From contig SOKD01000384.1 of the NCBI GenBank assembly GCA_004376305.1, forward strand, positions 1 to 13,145: a DNA stretch of 13,145 nt. The letters run 5' to 3'. The position numbers and the translations under genes were made by a program. This stretch comes from Candidatus Cloacimonadota bacterium (lineage in GTDB: Bacteria; Hydrothermota; E44-bin80). The notes beneath the pieces were generated by a model that was not told the DNA's origin, did no database searches, and was given only the letters and a program-made list of their open reading frames with translations. This document shows positions 7,850 to 13,145 of the stretch, piece after piece (the first letter of the stretch is position 1; each line of letters opens with the position of its first letter).

Positions 7850-7878
7850 TTTGTAAAGTAAAGCTTATAAAAAGTCAA
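7850..7878 (-). promoter_or_regulatory. Candidate purD promoter
   Basis: On the - strand TTGACT (complement of 7873-7878) is followed after 17 bp by TACAAA (complement of 7850-7855; 4 of 6 to TATAAT). Transcription would start near 7843 and give a leader of about 120 nt before purD. The -35 and spacer lie inside the inverted repeat at 7860-7895, which could therefore act as an operator. Confidence 0.45.
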
Positions 7879-7895
7879 GGCTTTTTGTAAGCTTT
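7860..7895. repeat. Long inverted repeat, 15-bp arms, between purD and the envelope operon
   Basis: AAAGCTTATAAAAAG (7860-7874) and CTTTTTGTAAGCTTT (7881-7895) are complementary at 14 of 15 positions. The exception is a T-G pair that would be allowed in + strand RNA. The loop is 6 nt (TCAAGG). No U-run follows on either strand, so it is not a standard terminator. It overlaps the predicted purD -35 element, which favours an operator or protein-binding site. Confidence 0.7.
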
Positions 7896-7924
7896 GTCAA
7901 TGCTGCAAAATGACTTGACAAAGC
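7891..7924. repeat. Perfect 10-bp inverted repeat overlapping the rightward -35 box
   Basis: GCTTTGTCAA (7891-7900) and TTGACAAAGC (7915-7924) are perfect inverted copies separated by 14 bp. The right arm contains the TTGACA -35 hexamer of the rightward promoter. The left arm shares 5 bases with the preceding 15-bp inverted repeat, so hairpins from both could not form together. The motif GTCAAKGCT also occurs as a direct repeat 22 bp apart (7874-7882 and 7896-7904), about two helical turns. Confidence 0.65.
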
Positions 7925-7943
7925 GTTGAAAAACTGATAGAAA
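7915..7943 (+). promoter_or_regulatory. Candidate promoter of the GT9-like/msbA/GGDEF/kinase operon
   Basis: A perfect TTGACA (7915-7920), a 17-bp spacer and TAGAAA (7938-7943; 4 of 6 to TATAAT) precede the operon. The start of transcription would be near 7950, about 78 nt before the first gene. The -35 lies in the arm of an inverted repeat, so repression by a protein bound there is plausible. Confidence 0.5.
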
Positions 7944-7973
7944 TAATTAAATTAATTGAATAAGGGATTTACG

Positions 7974-8009
7974 ATGGACGATGAGAGTGTTTCGCTTGTT
8001 GAAAAATAA
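7974..8009 (+). CDS. Possible 11-codon leader ORF before the envelope operon
   Basis: ATG at 7974 follows AAGGGA (7962-7967) at 6 nt and would encode MDDESVSLVEK, then TAA. A second overlapping mini-ORF, ATG 7981 to TGA 8023-8025 (MRVFRLLKNKKEEE), ends within the ATGA at 8022 next to the first gene's start. No runs of regulatory codons are seen, so classical attenuation is not indicated. Either ORF could be chance; the reasonable ribosome-binding site makes the first slightly better. Confidence 0.2.
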   Translation: MDDESVSLVEK

Positions 8010-8027
8010 GAAAGAAGAGGAATGACA

Positions 8028-8978
8028 ATGCCCTTTTTGTTAAGAAAATACGCACATATGAAGAAATGGTTCTACCGGAGCCCATCAGTACATTTCACCA
8101 ATTTTCTCAGGTCGTACAAGACAGTCCTGATCCATCCCATTATGGAACCCGGTCGCGAAGCGTTTTCTCTTCAAGCGGTTGAGAGTATTGTGGGGTGTAA
8201 AGGAAAGACGAATGTGGAATTACTTGTTAACAGAAAATCGGAATTCTTTTTCAAGAATATTCCTTCCAGGAAGATTGTTTATGAGGATTTTGTTTCGCCG
8301 CTCTCTTCACCCTATAAGGACTTACGGAAAGCACTTGCCGGAAAAAAATACGATATTTACCTTGAGATGAACAGGTTCTCGGATGAAATGCTGACAATGT
8401 TTGGAGTTATTGCACAATCAAAGATTCATATGTGTCTGGATGGCTCGAAAGAAAATCCAATTTACAATCTGGTTATTACAGTTGATGAGTCTTACGCTGA
8501 GGTTGATAGGAACAATGCGGTGCTGAAGGCACTTGGCGTGAAGAAGATCAAAAAGAAAATTGGGTGGAAGAAAGGAATTTTACAAAAGAAAACCTATAAA
8601 AAGATTGGAATTTCAATCGAGAACAGTACGTTTGCTCTTTCGCTGTTTTCCATTTTGAAAAAGGGGAACCATGATCCCATTCTTTTCGTTACAGGTGCGA
8701 AGAGATTGGAGAAGATGAGAAAAAAAATAGGAAATGGTGTTGTGCCTCTTTATCCGCTTGATAATGCGTACAATGTTTGTTTATCCTGCGCATCATTGAT
8801 AACATCCATAAATCCGTTGCTTTCATTTGGTTTTCTTCAACAGAAGAAAACGTTACTCGTGCTCGATCAGAAAAAAACATTCTGCCCTCAAGAAGATCAT
8901 TCCATTGAAATACTTGCCCCTGAGAAAGAATTGAAACTCATAATAAAAAAGATCAAGGATTTTGTAGAGAGGAAGTAA
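8028..8978 (+). CDS. Divergent GT9/heptosyltransferase-like envelope protein
   Basis: This soluble, lysine-rich protein of 316 residues has a layout recalling the two-domain GT-B fold of glycosyltransferase family 9. A beta-strand YKTVLIHPI is followed by a helix (EAFSLQAVESIV), then VELLVNR, a domain with KDLRKALAGKKYDIYLEMNRFS, NPIYNLVITVDESYAEVDRNNAVLKALGV, and a C-terminal part with PLDNAYNVCLSCASLITSINPLLSFGF. GT9 enzymes usually carry a DTG-containing motif at the last position; here it reads S260-I-N-P263, so donor binding or catalysis may be altered. Family assignment is by pattern only. Start 8028 is preferred over ATG 8022 because GAAGAGG (8014-8020) is then 7 nt away, not 1. The stop overlaps the exporter's ATG by one base (TAATG). 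That coupling suggests a role in making or handling the lipid-linked glycan that the exporter moves. Confidence 0.6.
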   Translation: MPFLLRKYAHMKKWFYRSPSVHFTNFLRSYKTVLIHPIMEPGREAFSLQAVESIVGCKGKTNVELLVNRKSEFFFKNIPSRKIVYEDFVSPLSSPYKDLRKALAGKKYDIYLEMNRFSDEMLTMFGVIAQSKIHMCLDGSKENPIYNLVITVDESYAEVDRNNAVLKALGVKKIKKKIGWKKGILQKKTYKKIGISIENSTFALSLFSILKKGNHDPILFVTGAKRLEKMRKKIGNGVVPLYPLDNAYNVCLSCASLITSINPLLSFGFLQQKKTLLVLDQKKTFCPQEDHSIEILAPEKELKLIIKKIKDFVERK

Positions 8979-10792
8979 TGTATCTCAGATTACTTTCATA
9001 TCTTAAATCATACAAGGCACTTTTTATACTGTCTTTACTCACCATGATTCTCTTTGCGCTTATGAGCGGATTTTCTCTCGGGATGATATCACCACTTGTC
9101 ATTACCATTTTCAGCAGAGATGGCAATGCCCTTTCTTTGCTTGGGTCAAGCAATATTTCTATACTTCAAAGCATTGACAGATGGATGTTAGAATCTTCCC
9201 CTTTGGAGTCTCTTAAACGATTTGCCGTCATTATTATTCTGGTATTTTTTCTAAAAGGGGTTTTTCAGTATATCCATTCCTTTCTTAATTGCCGGGTTGA
9301 GCAAGGAGTGATACGGGATATTAGAAATCATCTCTACAAGCATATTCATATGCTCTCACTGGGATTTTTTGGAAGGAGCAGTACCGGAAATCTCTCGTCT
9401 ATTGTTACGAATGATGTTGAAATTGTGAGAGAATCCGTTTCTAAAGGATTTATTGAAATCATGAGAGAGTCCTTCCTTATTCTTATTTATGCCATTATTG
9501 TAATCTGGGCGAGCTGGCGACTTGCTCTTCTCTCAATTATTCTGGTGCCTCTTTCTATCTTAATGATAGTCAGAATTGGAAAGAGACTCAGAAAACGTGG
9601 AACAAGGATTCAGAAGAGGATGGGAGAAATGATGTCAACCTTTACCGAAACGGTTTCAGGAATTAGAATTGTGAAAGCCTTTGCAATGGAAGAGTTCGAA
9701 TTGAAAAAATTTTTTCGGAATACACATAATTATCTCAAAACAGTTATCAGTTTCGAAGCTCTGAAGCTTGCTATTTCTCCTCTAACCGAGTTTTTAGGTG
9801 CTCTCGCGGCGAGTGTCATATTATTATACGGAGGATATCTTATAATAATCAGCAAAACTCTCTCTGCTGATACTTTCTTTGTTTTTCTTGCTGCTTCGCT
9901 GTCCCTTATGCAACCAATCAAGAGAATTGGAGAGGCAAATAGTCGGATACAGAGGGGATTGGGTGCTGCAGAACGAATATTTGAGATACTCGATACTGAA
10001 GAGAAGGTAATGAATTATCCAGATGCAATACCTTTTGCTGGTTTGAAAAAGCATCTTCGATTTATAGGTGTATCATTTTCCTACGATTTTAAAAAGCAAG
10101 TGCTCAAGGACATTGACCTTGAGGTCAAAAGCGGTCAGATTGTCGCCATTGCCGGACCATCTGGAACCGGAAAATCCACCATTATTAACCTCATACCGCG
10201 TTTTTACGATCCTACTGAAGGTACGATAGAGATAGATGGAGTTGATATACGAAGGTTCTCTCTTAAAACCCTTCGTGAAGCCATTGGTCTTGTCACACAG
10301 GAAATCATCCTCTTTAACGATTCCGTGTTTAATAATATTGCATATGGAAGGACAAATATCCCGAGAGATCAGGTAATGAAGGTTTCAAAAGCAGCCAATG
10401 CTCATTATTTTATTGAGAAGTTGCCGCATGGATATGATACGGTAATTGGGGAACGTGGCGCATCCCTTTCCGGCGGAGAGAAACAACGTATCGCGATTGC
10501 CCGTGCACTTCTGAAGGATCCGCCGATTCTCATACTGGATGAAGCCACATCAGCACTTGATGCGGAATCACAATCCCAGGTTCAAGAAGCGATACAGAAA
10601 CTCATGTCCGGAAGAACGACAATTGTTATTGCTCACCGACTCTCAACGATAAAAGGTGCTGATATTATTTATGTCATTGATGGAGGAGTCATTGTTGATT
10701 ATGGAAAACACAATGATTTGCTTCAGAAGGATGGCATCTACAGAAATCTTTACAGGCATATCATGAAAGAAGCTGAAAATGTCACATGCTGA
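8978..10792 (+). CDS. MsbA-like ABC exporter (fused membrane and ATPase domains)
   Basis: This 604-residue half-transporter, expected to work as an inner-membrane homodimer, flips or exports lipid A-like lipids or other hydrophobic molecules. The N-terminal six-helix domain (about 1-320) shows TGNLSSIVTNDVEIVRE, the helix IVIWASWRLALLSIILVPLS, and ETVSGIRIVKAFAMEE, all typical of MsbA/LptE-type exporters. The ATPase domain has Walker A GPSGTGKS (393-400, Lys399), Q-loop VTQEIILFNDS, signature LSGGEKQR (497-504), Walker B ILILDE (517-522, catalytic Glu522) and switch His553 (IVIAHRLST). All catalytic residues are present. Its start overlaps the previous stop and its end overlaps the next gene by 14 bp, so it sits in a tight operon. 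MsbA-like is preferred to a multidrug exporter because of the neighbouring GT9-like gene, but the substrate is not proven. Confidence 0.9.
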   Translation: MYLRLLSYLKSYKALFILSLLTMILFALMSGFSLGMISPLVITIFSRDGNALSLLGSSNISILQSIDRWMLESSPLESLKRFAVIIILVFFLKGVFQYIHSFLNCRVEQGVIRDIRNHLYKHIHMLSLGFFGRSSTGNLSSIVTNDVEIVRESVSKGFIEIMRESFLILIYAIIVIWASWRLALLSIILVPLSILMIVRIGKRLRKRGTRIQKRMGEMMSTFTETVSGIRIVKAFAMEEFELKKFFRNTHNYLKTVISFEALKLAISPLTEFLGALAASVILLYGGYLIIISKTLSADTFFVFLAASLSLMQPIKRIGEANSRIQRGLGAAERIFEILDTEEKVMNYPDAIPFAGLKKHLRFIGVSFSYDFKKQVLKDIDLEVKSGQIVAIAGPSGTGKSTIINLIPRFYDPTEGTIEIDGVDIRRFSLKTLREAIGLVTQEIILFNDSVFNNIAYGRTNIPRDQVMKVSKAANAHYFIEKLPHGYDTVIGERGASLSGGEKQRIAIARALLKDPPILILDEATSALDAESQSQVQEAIQKLMSGRTTIVIAHRLSTIKGADIIYVIDGGVIVDYGKHNDLLQKDGIYRNLYRHIMKEAENVTC

Positions 10793-12362
10793 GAAAAAAC
10801 TGAAGGAGGAATTGTCTCTTTCAAAAATGGAGAGTAAGCTGTTCCAGAAACTCCTTGAGGCAATCTACCGGAATTTTGATATTACTGAAATCCTTAATAT
10901 TCTCGCGGAAGGAATACAGAAGATTCTGCAGTTCAATATAGTTCTTATCAGTCTTTATAATAAAGAAAAAAATGTCCTGGAACGAATGGCGCAGGCAGGA
11001 ATCCCAGAAGATGCGTTTTCCCGACTCAAAAAACAGAAGGTTCCTTTCAACAAGATAAAGATTCTTCTGCGATCTGAATTCAAACTGGGCAATTCATATT
11101 ATGTACCGCACTCACAGTTTGAGAAGAGCAAGCGATTCAAGGATTATGTTGAAAAATACGGAATAAAGGTGGGTGCGCGAAAGATACCTAAAAAAGGAAA
11201 ATGGCATCCCGATGATGTTTTCATTACCCCGATTAGAACCAGTGACAGGAAATTTCTTGGTATTGTCTCAGTCGATGACCCGGTCAATAAAAAAGTGCCA
11301 TCGGCAAAAACCATTTCCTTGATGGAAACTTTTTCAACCTATGCATCTATTGCCATTGAAAATGTTCTTACCATGCGGCAGGAGAAGGATGCAATCAAAA
11401 GACTGAGTTCAATTCTTAATATTTCAAAGATTATCGGTCAGATATTTGACCTGAATACCCTCTACAGGGAAACAATCCACATTATCAGGGAACGATTCGG
11501 ATACTCTAATATTGCAATATTTGAGGTTAATTCCAAAGGTAAGCCGATTTTAAAGTCATTTAGTGGTTATTCCGATGTCGATATAAAAAAGGTAACAAAA
11601 GACATGAAGCATAAAGGTTTAACCGGATTGGCAATTCAAACAAAAAAACCATTGCTTATTTCCAACGTTCAGGATGACCCGCGCTACATTGGCGATAATA
11701 CACGACCAAAATCAGAGGCGGTAATTCCTCTTCTCATTAAGAACAGAATAGTTGGTGTTCTTGATGTAGAAATGGAGAAAAAAAATAGTTTGGGAGAAAA
11801 AGATCTTTCAGCACTGACACTTCTCGGGGAATACATCGCTATGTCAATCAATAATGCACATCTTTACCGGGAAACACAGCGTCTTGCCATTAGAGATGAA
11901 ATGACCGGTATGTATAATTACCGGTATTTTAAGGATGTCCTGAAGAAGAAGATACAAAGTAAGGAAAAAAGAGCGGAGCAACTTTCACTTCTCATGGTAG
12001 ATATTGACAATTTTAAGAAACTCAATGATACTTTAGGGCATATTATTGGTGATAAGGTTTTGAAGCGAGTTTCAATGGTTATCAAGAAAAATGTCAGAAA
12101 AATGGATACTGTAACGCGCTACGGTGGTGATGAGTTTGTCATAATTCTCTGGGGTGTTCGCAAAGAGCCAGCGAAGCTCCTTGGTGAGAGGATCAGAAAG
12201 GCAGTAAAACTTGAACTAAAGGAATTCAATTTTCCCTTGACCATCAGCATCGGAATATGTTCTTTCCCTGAGGATGGTAAAAAAGTTGGCGTGCTTCTTG
12301 ATAAGGTTGATAAGGCACTCTACAGAGCAAAAGCACAAGGAAGGGACAGAATAAGTGCATAA
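10779..12362 (+). CDS. GAF-GAF-GGDEF diguanylate cyclase
   Basis: This cytoplasmic 527-residue protein is predicted to make c-di-GMP from two GTP. It has a short N-terminal helix and a first GAF domain (about 33-200) of the subtype with KWHPDDVFITPI and LGIVSVDDPVNKKVP. A second GAF domain follows (about 215-365), then a GGDEF domain from DEMTGMYNYRYF (373-384). Active-site features are complete: metal-binding D408 in VDIDNFKKLND, G-H of TLGHIIGD, and GGDEF at 449-453. The inhibitory I-site RKMD (440-443) lies exactly five residues before GGDEF, implying product feedback. No membrane segment or receiver domain is present, so the GAF domains are probably the input. The ATG at 10779 lies inside the exporter gene's last 14 bases and has only a weak ribosome site; ATG 10827 is an alternative. 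The stop overlaps the kinase gene's GTG start. Confidence 0.93.
   Translation: MSHAEKKLKEELSLSKMESKLFQKLLEAIYRNFDITEILNILAEGIQKILQFNIVLISLYNKEKNVLERMAQAGIPEDAFSRLKKQKVPFNKIKILLRSEFKLGNSYYVPHSQFEKSKRFKDYVEKYGIKVGARKIPKKGKWHPDDVFITPIRTSDRKFLGIVSVDDPVNKKVPSAKTISLMETFSTYASIAIENVLTMRQEKDAIKRLSSILNISKIIGQIFDLNTLYRETIHIIRERFGYSNIAIFEVNSKGKPILKSFSGYSDVDIKKVTKDMKHKGLTGLAIQTKKPLLISNVQDDPRYIGDNTRPKSEAVIPLLIKNRIVGVLDVEMEKKNSLGEKDLSALTLLGEYIAMSINNAHLYRETQRLAIRDEMTGMYNYRYFKDVLKKKIQSKEKRAEQLSLLMVDIDNFKKLNDTLGHIIGDKVLKRVSMVIKKNVRKMDTVTRYGGDEFVIILWGVRKEPAKLLGERIRKAVKLELKEFNFPLTISIGICSFPEDGKKVGVLLDKVDKALYRAKAQGRDRISA
12339..12345 (+). promoter_or_regulatory. Ribosome-binding site deciding the GTG start of the kinase
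   Basis: GGAAGGG lies 9 nt before GTG 12355, inside the end of the diguanylate cyclase gene. An in-frame TAA immediately precedes the GTG, and no other start occurs before the first membrane helix. Confidence 0.65.
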
Positions 12363-13145
12363 TTTTTGGAGAAAAAGCTTACACTTACCTGGAACTCTGG
12401 CAGGATATCTGTTCTTAGGTTTTATAGCAATCATACTCGGGTTGTTCCTTTATTTTCAGACGCTCGTCAGCGAGGTGAAAGATTCGACCAAGATAACATC
12501 AAAAATGTTTGCCGCATTCTTGAAAACTGAAACAGCAGGATATGGAGTCCATCCAAATCCTGAGATGCAAATTATATTCGAGGAAGTTATACGGAACATT
12601 GATTTTCCTGTTATCATAACTGACGAGAATGACATCCCGCGTGCCTGGAGGAATGTCGGGATTGATCCCGCTTTGGTACCGAATGAACTCCTTGAGAACA
12701 TTGACCCCCGTAATCCGCCTGAAGGTCCAGTGCGGACACTCATTCAACTTGCAGAAAAGCTTGATAAAGAAAACGAACCAATAACGATGATGTACCGAGA
12801 GAAAATAAAATTAGGTACAGTGCATTACGGCGAAACATCACTTGTTAAGCAGTTGAAGTGGTTTCCTGTTATTATCTCCGGGGTGATAATAGTATTTCTG
12901 ATTGTTGGATTTTTGGGATTTAGCATTGCGCGAAGAAGTGACGAGGAACATATCTGGGTTGGACTTGCAAAGGAGACCGCTCATCAGCTTGGTACTCCAC
13001 TCAGTTCACTGATGGGGTGGACGGAAATTCTCAGAAAAGACAGTCCTCCAGAAATTATAGAAGGGCTGGAAAAGGATGTGGCACGCCTTATGAAAGTAAC
13101 GAACAGGTTCAGTAGTATAGGACAGGTGCCAAAACTGAAGAGAGG
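12355..13145 (+). CDS. Membrane sensor histidine kinase without HAMP, N-terminal part (cut by window end)
   Basis: A frame open from GTG 12355 to the window end gives 263+ residues. A short cytoplasmic start is followed by a first membrane helix (about 13-37, GTLAGYLFLGFIAIILGLFL), an external region of about 130 residues, and a second helix (about 169-191). The external region has a PAS-like stretch FPVIITDENDIPRAWRN (84-100). The region right after helix 2, RRSDEEHIWVGLAKETAHQLGTPLSSLMGW, carries the phospho-acceptor His210. This H-box and the segment GETSLVKQLKWFP before helix 2 match a kinase family common in Bacteroidota and relatives, which lacks a HAMP linker. The C-terminal ATP-binding domain lies beyond the window. 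The gene overlaps the diguanylate cyclase stop by 8 bp, so the two are almost certainly cotranscribed; its response regulator is not visible. Confidence 0.88.
   Translation, partial: MHNFWRKSLHLPGTLAGYLFLGFIAIILGLFLYFQTLVSEVKDSTKITSKMFAAFLKTETAGYGVHPNPEMQIIFEEVIRNIDFPVIITDENDIPRAWRNVGIDPALVPNELLENIDPRNPPEGPVRTLIQLAEKLDKENEPITMMYREKIKLGTVHYGETSLVKQLKWFPVIISGVIIVFLIVGFLGFSIARRSDEEHIWVGLAKETAHQLGTPLSSLMGWTEILRKDSPPEIIEGLEKDVARLMKVTNRFSSIGQVPKLKR

Noticed and set aside
7860..7895. Rho-independent terminator from the 15-bp inverted repeat
   Set aside because: No U-tract follows on either strand, and the genes on both sides point away from it.

Overview
This looks like a chromosomal segment of a Gram-negative (diderm) bacterium of moderate, slightly AT-rich composition. 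It carries several outer-membrane proteins (a TonB-dependent receptor with a carboxypeptidase-regulatory-like N-terminal domain, a PorV/PorQ-type barrel), a surface-type lipoprotein and an MsbA-type lipid exporter. The PorV-like protein and the HAMP-less histidine kinase with a WVGLAKETAHQLGTP H-box are typical of Bacteroidota and related FCB-group or candidate phyla. I cannot name the phylum with certainty. No RNA gene, CRISPR array, transposase or phage gene is visible.

Left part, + strand (143-5395): ychF, encoding a ribosome-associated GTPase/ATPase, comes first. An excellent sigma70-type promoter (TTGACA, 17 bp, TATAGT) follows, driving a two-gene unit: a lipoprotein with two Ig-like domains and a YVTN-type beta-propeller, then, 1 bp later, a TonB-dependent receptor. 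The receptor reading frame is broken by an apparent single extra base near 4195, so it appears as two fragments. The pairing suggests surface capture plus TonB-driven import, or another surface complex; the substrate is unknown.

Middle, - strand (7724 down to 5447): purD (glycinamide ribonucleotide synthetase) is followed by a PorV/PorQ-like outer-membrane protein that converges on the receptor gene with 51 bp between the stop codons.

Divergent control region (7725-8027): candidate promoters point both ways, and two overlapping inverted repeats (15-bp arms, then 10-bp arms) cover the -35 elements. Very short candidate leader ORFs lie before the right-hand operon.

Right part, + strand (8028 to the end): a tightly packed operon with overlapping stops and starts encodes a divergent GT9/heptosyltransferase-like protein lacking the usual C-terminal DTG-type motif, an MsbA-like ABC exporter, a GAF-GAF-GGDEF diguanylate cyclase with intact active site and I-site, and a membrane histidine kinase cut off by the window end. 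It uses a GTG start that overlaps the upstream stop. This arrangement links envelope glycolipid assembly/export with c-di-GMP and phosphorelay signalling. It is the most interesting context here, though each family is individually known. I found no clearly undescribed system.
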